Source: Leifsonia sp. 1010
Lineage (GTDB): Bacteria; Actinomycetota; Actinomycetes; Actinomycetales; Microbacteriaceae
Reading direction: 5' to 3'
Length of the DNA: 64,000 nt
Assembly: GCF_031455295.1 (NCBI RefSeq)
Contig: NZ_JAVDSL010000001.1
Location: 1,488,001-1,552,000, forward strand
Shown here: positions 42,999 to 51,384 of the stretch, in pieces
How positions within the stretch are numbered: position 1 is the first letter of the stretch
How the letters are laid out: each line of letters starts with the position of its first letter
Program-made: the position numbers and the translations under genes
Notes under the pieces: model-generated
The model's database searches: none
What the model saw: the letters and a program-made list of their open reading frames with translations, nothing else
What the model was told of the DNA's origin: nothing

Positions 42999-43118
42999 TG
43001 AAACCGCTATCATGATAGCGATATCGCCGCGGCCCGCAAGTATTGGTATCGCCCAGTGACCGTGCCGCTGATAGCGCTATCAGAAAAGACTTGCGCAGTG
43101 GTCTGATAGCGCTATCAT
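42999..43118. promoter_or_regulatory. Divergent promoters with three LacI operators
   Basis: Perfect palindromes CTGATAGCGCTATCAG (43068-43083) and TGATAGCGCTATCA (43104-43117) have centres 35 bp apart. A third, imperfect copy TGATAGCGATATCG (43013-43026) overlaps the palindrome CGCTATCATGATAGCG (43005-43020). Promoters: rightward TTGCGC-N16-TATCAT (43091-43118), leftward TTGCGG-N16-TATCAT (43039 back to 43012). Sites cover both, so one LacI protein, probably that at 48564, should silence the secreted enzyme and the GH36 operon together. Confidence 0.85.
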
Positions 43119-43167
43119 GAACCGACGCGGCAACCGACCGCCACCATCCACGATGACGAGGAGACCG

Positions 43168-45303
43168 ATGACCGACCGCCTGAGCTGGGGCACCGAGAAG
43201 CTGACCGTCGAGATCGAATGGTCGGCCGACTCCGCGCCCCGAATCGCCGCGGTCGAGCACGACGGGCTGCGGCTCGAGATGCCCGCGGGGCTCCCGCTGG
43301 TGGACGTGCTCGCGGTCAACCAGGGTCACTCGCTCGCCAGCGACCGGCTGGTCCACACGGCGATCGGGCACGACCTCCGTTACGCCGGCCACGACGAGGC
43401 GGCCACCGGCGCCGGATCCGCATTGCGGGTCCGGCTCGACCACGCACAGACCGGCCTCCGCATCGAGTTGCTCCTCGAACTCACCGACGGCCTGTCGGTG
43501 CTCCGTTCGTCCGCCACCGTCCTCAATGACGGTCAGGAGCCGGTCGTGCTCCGCTCCATCCCATCGCTCGCGCTCTATCTCGGCGGCAACGGCCGCAGCA
43601 GCATCCGCGAGTGGGAGGTCTACCACGCGCTCAGCGACTGGCTGGGCGAGGGGCGGTGGGTGCGCGAGCCGCTCAACGGCGTCCGCTTCCCGCGCCTCGA
43701 ACAGCAGCTGACCAACCACAACCCGCGCGGAGAGTTCAGCGTGATCTCCTCCGGCACCTGGTCCACCGGCAAGCACCTGCCCGTCGCGGCGGTGCGGTCG
43801 ACGCGGCTCGGAGCCGCCTGGGCCTGGCAGATCGAGCACAACGGCGCCTGGCGCTGGGAGCTGGGGGAGGACACCGCGAGCGGCTACCTCGCCCTCTCCG
43901 GGCCCACCGACACCGACCACCAGTGGAGCGAGGAGCTCCGGCCGGGCGAGTCGTTCACCACGGTCACCGTCGCCCTGGCTCTCGCCCGCGATGTCACCTC
44001 GGCGATCGGCCAGCTGACCGCCTACCGGCGCGCACACCGGCGGCCCCATCCCGACAACAGCGCGATGCCCGTCGTCTTCAACGACTACATGAACACGTTG
44101 AACGGCGACCCGACGACCCAGAAGCTGCTCCCGCTCATCGACGCGGCCGCCCGCGTCGGCGCCGAGGTGTTCTGCATCGACGCGGGCTGGTACGACGACA
44201 GCGGCGAATGGTGGGACACCGTGGGGGAGTGGATGCCGAGCACCACGCGTTTCCCCGGCGGGCTCTCGGAGGTCATCGACCACATCCGAGACGCCGGGAT
44301 GGTGCCCGGCCTCTGGCTCGAGCCCGAGGTCATCGGGGTGAACAGCCCGATGGCGGACCGTCTGCCCGACGGCGCCTTCCTGCAGCGCAAGGGCGAGCGC
44401 GTCGTCGAGCACCACCGCTACCACCTCGACCTCCGGCATCCCGCGGCGCGCGAGCACCTGGACTCCGTCGTCGACCGGCTCGTGCACGAGTTCGGGATCG
44501 GCTTCTTCAAGCTCGACTACAACATCAACCCGGGGCCGGGCACCGATCGGGATGCGGACAGCGTCGGGGCCGGACTGCTGGCCCACAACCGCGCCCACCT
44601 CGACTGGCTCGACGGCGTGCTCGACCGCCACCCCGGTCTCGTGCTCGAGAACTGCGGTTCCGGGGCGATGCGCTCCGACTACGCCATGCTCTCCCGGCTG
44701 CAGATGCAGTCCACCTCCGACCAGCAGGACTTCCTCAAGTACCCGCCGATCGCGGCGAGCGCGCCCGCGGCGATGCTGCCGGAGCAGGCGGCGAGCTGGG
44801 CGTATCCGCAGCCGGAGATGACGATGGAGGAGGTCGCCTTCTGCCTCGCCACGGGGCTCCTCGGCCGCTACTACGTCTCCGGGCATCTGGCGCGGATGGA
44901 CGCCGATCGCCTGGCGCTCGTCTCCGACGCGGTCGGGGTCGCCAAGCAACTGCGCGGCGAGCTCACCGCATCCACCCCCTTCTGGCCGCTCGGCATCCCC
45001 ACCTGGGACGCGGGGTGGACCTCGCTGGGGCTCGCGATCGACGACGGCGCCCTGGTGGCCGTCTGGAACCGCGACCCGGCGACCCCCGAGACCCGGCTCT
45101 CCCTTCCGGCGTTCGCCGGACGCGAGCTCACGGTCTCGACCGTCTTCCCGCGATCCCTTCCCGACTGGGAGACCCACTGGGACGCGGGGACAGGAGAACT
45201 CACCGTCACCAGCCGCACCGGCGAGGTCGGCGCGCGGGTCCTCCGCCTCCAGGCCGCGACGAACATCGCGTCCGCACCGCATTCCGCAACCCGAACCCAG
45301 TAG
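43168..45303 (+). CDS. GH36 alpha-galactosidase
   Basis: 711-residue cytoplasmic enzyme, full family length. An N-terminal beta-sandwich (1-320) precedes the TIM barrel, with FCIDAGWYDD, the nucleophile Asp450 in FFKLDYN and acid/base Asp518 in STSDQQD, then a C-terminal beta domain. GH36 enzymes remove terminal alpha-galactose from raffinose-type sugars or galactose-capped side chains. ATG 43168 has GAGGAG 6 bp upstream; the longer frame from 43117 would start inside the operator. First gene of the operon with SBP, permeases and, further on, LacI and GH13. Confidence 0.93.
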   Translation: MTDRLSWGTEKLTVEIEWSADSAPRIAAVEHDGLRLEMPAGLPLVDVLAVNQGHSLASDRLVHTAIGHDLRYAGHDEAATGAGSALRVRLDHAQTGLRIELLLELTDGLSVLRSSATVLNDGQEPVVLRSIPSLALYLGGNGRSSIREWEVYHALSDWLGEGRWVREPLNGVRFPRLEQQLTNHNPRGEFSVISSGTWSTGKHLPVAAVRSTRLGAAWAWQIEHNGAWRWELGEDTASGYLALSGPTDTDHQWSEELRPGESFTTVTVALALARDVTSAIGQLTAYRRAHRRPHPDNSAMPVVFNDYMNTLNGDPTTQKLLPLIDAAARVGAEVFCIDAGWYDDSGEWWDTVGEWMPSTTRFPGGLSEVIDHIRDAGMVPGLWLEPEVIGVNSPMADRLPDGAFLQRKGERVVEHHRYHLDLRHPAAREHLDSVVDRLVHEFGIGFFKLDYNINPGPGTDRDADSVGAGLLAHNRAHLDWLDGVLDRHPGLVLENCGSGAMRSDYAMLSRLQMQSTSDQQDFLKYPPIAASAPAAMLPEQAASWAYPQPEMTMEEVAFCLATGLLGRYYVSGHLARMDADRLALVSDAVGVAKQLRGELTASTPFWPLGIPTWDAGWTSLGLAIDDGALVAVWNRDPATPETRLSLPAFAGRELTVSTVFPRSLPDWETHWDAGTGELTVTSRTGEVGARVLRLQAATNIASAPHSATRTQ

Positions 45304-45340
45304 CGCTACCGTCGCTACGTCACTCAAGGAGAGCAGTTCA

Positions 45341-46663
45341 ATGAAGATCGCTTGGAAGGGAGCCGCCTCGATCGCGGCCATCGCCGCCGCCGCGGCGCTC
45401 GTGCTGTCGGGGTGCAGCGACCCCGGATCCGGAGGCGGCAGCGCGGGCAGCGCGTCGTGGCCGGCGCAGGACACCAAACTCGACGGCGTCGACCTCACCA
45501 TCTGGGCCGCGCAGAACTCGAACAAGACCCCCGAGAGCGTGATCACGGGCTTCGAGAAGCTGACCGGCGCGAAGGTGAAGGTCGTCACCATCCCCGACCC
45601 GTACGAGCAGGGCGTACAGACCAAGGTCGCGACGGGTGACAAGCCGGATCTCGCCTTCTGGCAGCCCACCGCGTCCGAGCTCACCGCGCTCAACGCGACG
45701 CAGAACCTGCAGTCGCTCGAAGGCGCTCCCTGGGTGAAGAACTACACGGGCAACCTCGCCGACATGACGGGCACGCTCGACGGCACGCGCTACGCCGCCC
45801 TGGTGACCACCCCGGCCGTCATCGGCGTCTACTACAACAAGGAGGTGTTCTCGCAGAACGGGATCACCACCACCCCGAAGAACTGGGACGAGTTCATCGC
45901 CCTCGCCGAGCAGCTGAAGGCCAAGGGAGTCGACCCCTTCTACGAGATGGGCGGCGACAAGTGGGCCACCCAGTGGTGGGTGCAGGCGCAGCTGGCCGAC
46001 GCCGCCAAGGACGGCCTCTGGGACAAGGTGAACAAGAACGAGGAGAAGTTCACCGACCCGACCATCCAGGGCGCGATCGACAACTATCAGAAGCTGATCC
46101 AGCAGGGGCTGTTCAACTCCGACATCAAGACCGCGACATTCGTCGACCAGGGGAACGCCCTGCTCGGCGGCAAGGCGGCCATGGCGATGCAGGTCAACTC
46201 GTTCTTCGGCGAGCTGCAGGCCACCTCCAACACCGAGGAGCTGAACAAGAAGATCGGCTTCTTCCCGATCTCGCCGAAGGGCAACGTCGGCACGTACATC
46301 CCGGACCAGTCGAACGCCCTCGTCGCCTTCAAGACCGGTGACAGCAAGCGGGAGGCCGCCGCCCGCCAGTTCCTCAGCTACTGGCTCGGAGACGGGTACG
46401 CCGACTTCGTGAAGGCGCAGTCGACCGTGTCCCTGATCACAGGCGTCGACACCCCCAGCACCGTCCCCACCGCCCTCACCGATGTGGCCGCATCCCTCGA
46501 CGGGTCGGTCGGTTCGATGCAGGCGCTCGCCGTCGCGAACCCCGACCTGTACCTGAACCTCGCCGACATGATCCAGGGGACGAAGACCCCGGTCCAGGTG
46601 GCAGAGGCGACACAGGCGCAGTTCGCACAGCTCGCGAAGGCGCAGGGAGTCAAGGGCTTCTAG
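45341..46663 (+). CDS. Sugar ABC transporter substrate-binding lipoprotein (GH36 locus)
   Basis: 440 residues: signal peptide with lipobox LSGC (Cys25), Gly/Ser linker and family-1 solute-binding fold (LTIWAAQNSNKTPESVITGFEKLTG, KPDLAFWQPT, GVYYNKEVF, PKNWDEFIALAEQL). Related to raffinose/melibiose or oligosaccharide-binding RafE/MsmE-like proteins. Encoded 37 bp after the GH36 gene, it should capture the alpha-galactoside released or met outside. A 13-bp perfect hairpin lies 8 bp after its stop. Confidence 0.9.
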   Translation: MKIAWKGAASIAAIAAAAALVLSGCSDPGSGGGSAGSASWPAQDTKLDGVDLTIWAAQNSNKTPESVITGFEKLTGAKVKVVTIPDPYEQGVQTKVATGDKPDLAFWQPTASELTALNATQNLQSLEGAPWVKNYTGNLADMTGTLDGTRYAALVTTPAVIGVYYNKEVFSQNGITTTPKNWDEFIALAEQLKAKGVDPFYEMGGDKWATQWWVQAQLADAAKDGLWDKVNKNEEKFTDPTIQGAIDNYQKLIQQGLFNSDIKTATFVDQGNALLGGKAAMAMQVNSFFGELQATSNTEELNKKIGFFPISPKGNVGTYIPDQSNALVAFKTGDSKREAAARQFLSYWLGDGYADFVKAQSTVSLITGVDTPSTVPTALTDVAASLDGSVGSMQALAVANPDLYLNLADMIQGTKTPVQVAEATQAQFAQLAKAQGVKGF

Positions 46664-46670
46664 CCGACGG

Positions 46671-46703
46671 GCGCCGGGGCGGGCCCCCCCCCCGCCCCGG
46701 CGC
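46671..46703. promoter_or_regulatory. Intercistronic hairpin after SBP gene (GH36 locus)
   Basis: GCGCCGGGGCGGG (46671-46683), loop of seven C, and CCCGCCCCGGCGC (46691-46703) give a perfect 13-bp stem between the SBP stop and the permease GTG. No T-run. Third example in the window of a GC hairpin directly after an SBP gene. Confidence 0.7.
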
Positions 46704-46733
46704 TTCCCGACCACTCGCAGAAAGGCAGACACC

Positions 46734-47675
46734 GTGACCGCCCAACTCGCCCCGCCCGCCCCCGCGGCCGCGCCGACGGCCCGCCCGAGTGCGCCGCGAC
46801 CGCGAGGCCGCCGACGGCAGGACCACCCCGCTTGGTTCCTGGTGCCCGCGCTCCTCGTCCTGATCGTCTTCTTCTTCGTCCCGACGATCTTCAACTTCGT
46901 GTACGCGTTCACGAACTGGTCCAGCTTCCACAGCGACATCGGCTTCGTCGGCACCGACAACTTCGCCGCCCTCTTCACCAACGGCAGCCTGCTGAACGAC
47001 CTGCGGATCACGCTCGTCTACGCCATCCTCGTCGCCGTGTTCCAGAACGTGTTCGGCCTGGTCCTCGCGCTCGTGCTGGAGCGCGACACCCCGATCAACC
47101 GCTTCGCGCGCGTCGCCTTCTTCGTCCCCGTCGTGATGTCGGCGCTCGCCGTCGGCTACATCTTCCAGGCGATGCTGAAGCCCGAGGGCGCGCTCAACCA
47201 GATCCTCGGCTTCGTCACCGGGCAGCACGTGTCCATCGCCTGGCTCGGCAGCACCACCTGGACCATCGTCGTCGTCGCCCTCATCCACGCGTGGAAGTGG
47301 ATGGGCCTCTCCATGCTGATCTACCTTGCCGGCCTCAAGACCATCAACGAGGACATCCTGGAGGCCGCCCGCCTCGACGGCGCCGGCTGGTGGACGACGT
47401 TCCGCACCATCCGGTTCCCCCTCCTCGCCCCCGCCGTGACGTTCAACGTCGCGACCGCCTTGCTCGGCTCGATGAACGGCTTCGACATCGTCCAGGCGAC
47501 GACGGGAGGCGGCCCGGGCGGCACGACGGAGCTGCTCAACATCTTCATCTTCCGCACGTTCGGGCAGGGGCTGTTCGCGCAGGCGACCACCATGAGCCTC
47601 ACCCTGTTCCTCATGGTGACGGTCCTGGCCTTCCCGGTCATCTACTTCCTCCGCAGAAGGGAGAACGTGCTGTGA
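46734..47675 (+). CDS. Sugar ABC transporter permease, first subunit (GH36 locus)
   Basis: 313 residues from GTG 46734 (AAAGGC upstream). Pro/Ala/Arg-rich cytoplasmic N-terminus, six helices, and EAA loop DILEAARLDGAGWWTTFRTI. GGGPGGTTELLNIFIFRTF before the last helix is typical of UgpA/MsmF-type oligosaccharide permeases. It forms the channel with the next gene product, coupled through GTGA. Confidence 0.9.
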   Translation: MTAQLAPPAPAAAPTARPSAPRPRGRRRQDHPAWFLVPALLVLIVFFFVPTIFNFVYAFTNWSSFHSDIGFVGTDNFAALFTNGSLLNDLRITLVYAILVAVFQNVFGLVLALVLERDTPINRFARVAFFVPVVMSALAVGYIFQAMLKPEGALNQILGFVTGQHVSIAWLGSTTWTIVVVALIHAWKWMGLSMLIYLAGLKTINEDILEAARLDGAGWWTTFRTIRFPLLAPAVTFNVATALLGSMNGFDIVQATTGGGPGGTTELLNIFIFRTFGQGLFAQATTMSLTLFLMVTVLAFPVIYFLRRRENVL

Positions 47676-48532
47676 GCGCGCTCGCCTCCGCCACCCGCCG
47701 TCGCCGCCGGACCCTGAAGCCGTCGCGCGTCGTCCAGCCGATCGTCGCCATCCTGCTGGTCGTGCTCCTGCTCGGCATCCCCTTCTGGCTGGTCGTCGTG
47801 ACCGCGGGAAAAGACCAGGCCGAGGCCCTCAACCCCAGCCTGGCGCTGCCGACCAGCTGGCACCTGCTGCAGAACTTCGCGACCGTCCTGGACCAGGGAC
47901 GCATGGTCCCCGCCTTCTTCGGCAGCCTGCTCGTCATGGTGCCGTCGGTGTTCGGCGTCCTCCTCCTCGGCGCGATGGCGTCGTGGATCCTGGGCCGACG
48001 GCGCGGGCGCGCGATCTCGTTCGTCTACGCCCTCGGCATCAGCGGGATCGTGCTCCCGCCCGCGGTCGTGACCATCGTGCTCCTGCTCCGCCAGCTGGGG
48101 CTCGCGGGCACGGCCGTCGGGATGATCGGCGTCTACATGGGCATGTACATGTCGACCGTCATCTTCTTCGTGACGGGTTTCGTCCGCACCATCCCGGTCG
48201 AACTGGAGGAGGCGGCGCGCGTCGACGGCGCCGGCCCGGTGAAGGTGTTCTTCCGTGTCATCCTGCCGCTCCTGACCCCGACGCTCGCGACGGCGACGAT
48301 CCTCATCTGCCTCTACATCTGGAACGACGTGTTCTACGCGCTGTTCGTTGTCGGGGGACGGCTCGACACCCTCCCGCTGAACCTCTACCAGGTCGCCAGC
48401 GCCGGTCTGTACCTGCAGAACTGGCACCTGATCTTCGCCTACATCATCCTGATGAGCCTTCCGCTGCTGATCACCTTCACGGTGATGCAGCGCCGCATCA
48501 TCTCGGGCATCACCAGCGGGGCCGTGAAGTGA
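47672..48532 (+). CDS. Sugar ABC transporter permease, second subunit (GH36 locus)
   Basis: 286 residues from GTG 47672, which overlaps the preceding stop. Six helices, EAA loop VELEEAARVDGAGPVKVFFRVI, and MsmG/UgpE-type C-terminus. No ATPase gene follows, so a shared multi-importer ATPase encoded elsewhere is needed. The LacI gene starts 31 bp downstream. Confidence 0.9.
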   Translation: MSALASATRRRRRTLKPSRVVQPIVAILLVVLLLGIPFWLVVVTAGKDQAEALNPSLALPTSWHLLQNFATVLDQGRMVPAFFGSLLVMVPSVFGVLLLGAMASWILGRRRGRAISFVYALGISGIVLPPAVVTIVLLLRQLGLAGTAVGMIGVYMGMYMSTVIFFVTGFVRTIPVELEEAARVDGAGPVKVFFRVILPLLTPTLATATILICLYIWNDVFYALFVVGGRLDTLPLNLYQVASAGLYLQNWHLIFAYIILMSLPLLITFTVMQRRIISGITSGAVK

Positions 48533-48563
48533 CGGAGCGGGGCGCGTGGCTATGCTGAGGGCG

Positions 48564-49574
48564 ATGCCGAACAACGCGCCGAAACCGCCCGTGATCAGCG
48601 ACGTCGCGCGCCGCGCCGGCGTCTCGGTCCCGACGGTGTCGCGCGTCCTCAACGGCGCCGCGTACGTGTCCGACGAGAAGCGCTCACGCGTCATGGAGGC
48701 GATCCGGGAGCTCGACTTCCGTCCCTCCGCCGCGGCCCGCGCCTTGGTGGCCCGCCAGCCGCGGCTCATCGCCGTGATCGCCGGCAACACCTCCCGGTAC
48801 GGGTACGCCGAGACGATCCGCGGCATCGAGGAGCGCGCCCGCGCGGCCGGCTACACCGTGAGCATCACCGTGGTGGAGTCCGCCGACGATGAGACCGTCG
48901 ACGGGGCCGTGTCGCTCGTACTCGATCAGCCGATCGCCGGGGTCGTCGTGCTCAAATTCGACCCGCCGGGAGTGGCGGCGCTTCATCGGCTTCCGAAGTC
49001 CATCCCGACCGTGTCGATCTCCGGCGTCCGCGAGTCGGGGGTTCCCCAGGCGGTGCTCGCCGAGGCGGACGCCGCGGAAGAGGTCGTCGACTACCTCCTG
49101 GAGCTCGGCCACTCGACCGTCCATCACGTGCGCGTGCCGCCGTCACGCAAGGAGGACGGCCGCACGACCGGCTGGAAGCGGGCGCTGACCGCCCACGGAG
49201 CCCCGGTTCCCCCGCCGGTCGACGCGACGTGGGAGCCGGAGTCCGGGCGCGAGATCGGACGCGCCCTCGCCGACGACCCGTCCGTCACCGCCGTGTTCTG
49301 CGGAAACGACGAGATCGCGATGGGAGTCATCCGCGGTCTCGTGGAGAAGGGCAAACGCGTGCCGCAGGACGTCAGCGTGGTCGGGTTCGACGACCATCCG
49401 CTCGCCCGGATGTGGAGCCCGCCGCTGACCACGGTGGACCAGGACTTCGTCGGGCTCGGCTCCCGCGCCTACGACCTGCTCGAGGGCGTGATCGCGGGCG
49501 GCAAGGTACGGAAGTTCTCCTCGGAGCGCCCGACCGTCGTCATCCGCGAGAGCACGGCGCCGCCGCCCGCCTGA
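48564..49574 (+). CDS. LacI-family repressor of the GH36/secreted glycosidase locus
   Basis: 336 residues from ATG 48564, with GAGGG 4 bp upstream; in-frame GTG 48546 and ATG 48552 are alternatives. HTH ISDVARRAGVSVPTVSRVLNG, hinge SAAARALVARQ, and sugar-sensing domain ending VSVVGFDDHPLARMWSPPLTTVDQDF. Being the only LacI gene in this locus, it is the natural reader of the TGATAGCGCTATCA operators at 42999-43118. Effector probably an alpha-galactoside, galactose or derived disaccharide. Confidence 0.88.
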   Translation: MPNNAPKPPVISDVARRAGVSVPTVSRVLNGAAYVSDEKRSRVMEAIRELDFRPSAAARALVARQPRLIAVIAGNTSRYGYAETIRGIEERARAAGYTVSITVVESADDETVDGAVSLVLDQPIAGVVVLKFDPPGVAALHRLPKSIPTVSISGVRESGVPQAVLAEADAAEEVVDYLLELGHSTVHHVRVPPSRKEDGRTTGWKRALTAHGAPVPPPVDATWEPESGREIGRALADDPSVTAVFCGNDEIAMGVIRGLVEKGKRVPQDVSVVGFDDHPLARMWSPPLTTVDQDFVGLGSRAYDLLEGVIAGGKVRKFSSERPTVVIRESTAPPPA

Positions 49575-49630
49575 CGGCCCGGCGATGCCGGTCGCGGCCC
49601 GACCAGATCCCGGGAGCGTATGACTGGAGC

Positions 49631-51241
49631 ATGACGAACACTGCTGCCACCACCGACGGCTGGACGGGCGCCTGGGCCGGCGACCCCGGCGAGCTGGTGT
49701 ACGGACTCGACCTGTCGCGGTTCGCGGACGGCGACGGCGACGGGTTCGGCGACTTCGCGGGGGCGATCGAGCACCTCGACTACGTCGCCTCGCTCGGGGT
49801 GACCTGGATCTGGCTGCTGCCGTTCTATCCCAGCGCCCGGCGGGACAACGGGTACGACGTGGACGACCATCTCGCGGTCGACCCGCGGTTCGGAGACCTC
49901 GACAGCCTGCGCGCCTTCCTCGACGCGGCGCACGAGCGGGGGATGCGCGTGCTCATCGACGCGGTGCTTCACCACACCTCCGACCGGCACGGCTGGTTCC
50001 GTGCGGCGGTCGACGCCCCGGACTCCACGGCGGGACGCTTCTTCATCTGGAGTGAGGACGACTCGGTCGAGCCGGGCGACCATCCGATGTTCCCGGGGGA
50101 GGACGACGCCGTCTGGGCGTACGAGCCCCGCGCCGGCAGGTACTACCACCACCAGTTCTACGCGTTCCAGCCGGACCTGAACGCGACGGACCCGGACGTG
50201 TTCGAGGAGATCGTGCGGGTGCTCGGCTACTGGCTGGGCATCGGCGTCGACGGCTTCCGCATCGACGCCGCCCTGCTGATCGTGCAGGGAAAAGGCCGGC
50301 CGGACACGGACGTGGACGACGGCTCGTTCTTCGATCGGCTGCGCGCGCGACTCCGCGAGGTCAAGGAGGATGTGGCGCTGATCGCCGAGGCGGACGAGTC
50401 GCCCGAACTCATGGCGGCCCTCGTCGAACGCGGCCGCTTCGAGGCGGTCATCGACTTCACACTGAACAACTCCCTCATCCTGGCGCTCACGCGCGGCCGG
50501 GCGCAGCCGCTCGTGGATGCGCTGCGACGGCTGGACGACACCATCCCGCCCGATGCGCGCCTCAACTTCGTGCACAACGCCGACGAACTCGACCTTCAGC
50601 AGTTGAGCGACGACGAGCGGAAGGAGGCGTTCGAGCACTTCGCGCCCGACCCCTCCATGTTGATCTACGGCCGCGGAATCCGGCGCGGCTGGGCTCCGAT
50701 GATGCAGCCGGAGCAACGGGTGCGGATGACGCTGAGCCTGCTGTACGCGCTCCCGGGCGTCCCGCTGCTGCTCGCCGGGCAGGAGCTCGGGGTCGGCGAC
50801 GACCTGAGCATCGAGGGGCGCGGGGCGGCGCGGACCACGATGCAGTGGGACGACTCCCGGTGGGGCGGGTTCACGAGCGCGGAGGAGTCGCCGCTCACCC
50901 TGCCGGCCCAGGTGGACGGGCCGTACGGGTTCCGGGAGGTCAACGTCCGGGCTCAGGAGGACGATCCGGCGTCGCTGCTGACCCTCGTGCGGAGGATCTC
51001 AGACCTCCGCCGGTCGAAGGGCGCGGGCGCGGCCGGATGGACCGCGCACGACATCGGCGCCCCCTCCGTCCTCGCCCTGCGCCGGGACGGGCTCCTCACC
51101 CTGCACAACCTGTCGGACGAGTCCGTCGAGCTCGATCTCGGCCGTCACCTCGACCTCGGGGGCGAGCCGGAGGCGCCGCTCGCGGAGGGATGGGACGGCC
51201 GGGTGCTCGGCCCGTACGGCTTCGCGTGGCTGTCCCTGTGA
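49631..51241 (+). CDS. GH13-family enzyme, trehalose synthase/alpha-glucosidase-like
   Basis: 536 residues with a GH13 TIM barrel and a short beta C-domain. Nucleophile Asp212 (GVDGFRIDA), acid/base Glu253 (LIAEADES) and transition-state Asp318 are present, so it should be catalytic. Two conserved positions differ: motif I reads DAVLHHTSD (His for the usual Asn), and motif IV reads HNADELD (Ala317 for the near-universal His). NADELDLQQLSDDER aligns with the TreS motif NHDELTLE. Cytoplasmic. Substrate uncertain. No ribosome-binding site close by except GGGAG 13 bp upstream. Confidence 0.8.
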   Translation: MTNTAATTDGWTGAWAGDPGELVYGLDLSRFADGDGDGFGDFAGAIEHLDYVASLGVTWIWLLPFYPSARRDNGYDVDDHLAVDPRFGDLDSLRAFLDAAHERGMRVLIDAVLHHTSDRHGWFRAAVDAPDSTAGRFFIWSEDDSVEPGDHPMFPGEDDAVWAYEPRAGRYYHHQFYAFQPDLNATDPDVFEEIVRVLGYWLGIGVDGFRIDAALLIVQGKGRPDTDVDDGSFFDRLRARLREVKEDVALIAEADESPELMAALVERGRFEAVIDFTLNNSLILALTRGRAQPLVDALRRLDDTIPPDARLNFVHNADELDLQQLSDDERKEAFEHFAPDPSMLIYGRGIRRGWAPMMQPEQRVRMTLSLLYALPGVPLLLAGQELGVGDDLSIEGRGAARTTMQWDDSRWGGFTSAEESPLTLPAQVDGPYGFREVNVRAQEDDPASLLTLVRRISDLRRSKGAGAAGWTAHDIGAPSVLALRRDGLLTLHNLSDESVELDLGRHLDLGGEPEAPLAEGWDGRVLGPYGFAWLSL

Positions 51242-51327
51242 GCGCATCCGACGGAGTGTCGACGGCGGGATGACCCGCTCGACACCGCGTACAGCGTTGC
51301 CGACGGCCGGCTCCGCCTAGCATCGCA

Positions 51328-51361
51328 GTGCGCGCGGCCCGTCGTGGAAGGCCGCGCGCAC
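51328..51361. terminator. Terminator between convergent GH13 and epimerase genes
   Basis: GTGCGCGCGGCC (51328-51339), a 10-nt loop and GGCCGCGCGCAC (51350-51361): perfect 12-bp stem followed on the + strand by CTTCTTCCCC, in the 143-bp gap between two converging genes. Confidence 0.7.
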
Positions 51362-51384
51362 CTTCTTCCCCTGGACGGCCTTCG

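Noticed and set aside
42010-45693. 1227-codon minus-strand frame opposite GH36 and its neighbours
   Set aside because: Shadow frame: both underlying genes have clear catalytic motifs, and this translation has none.
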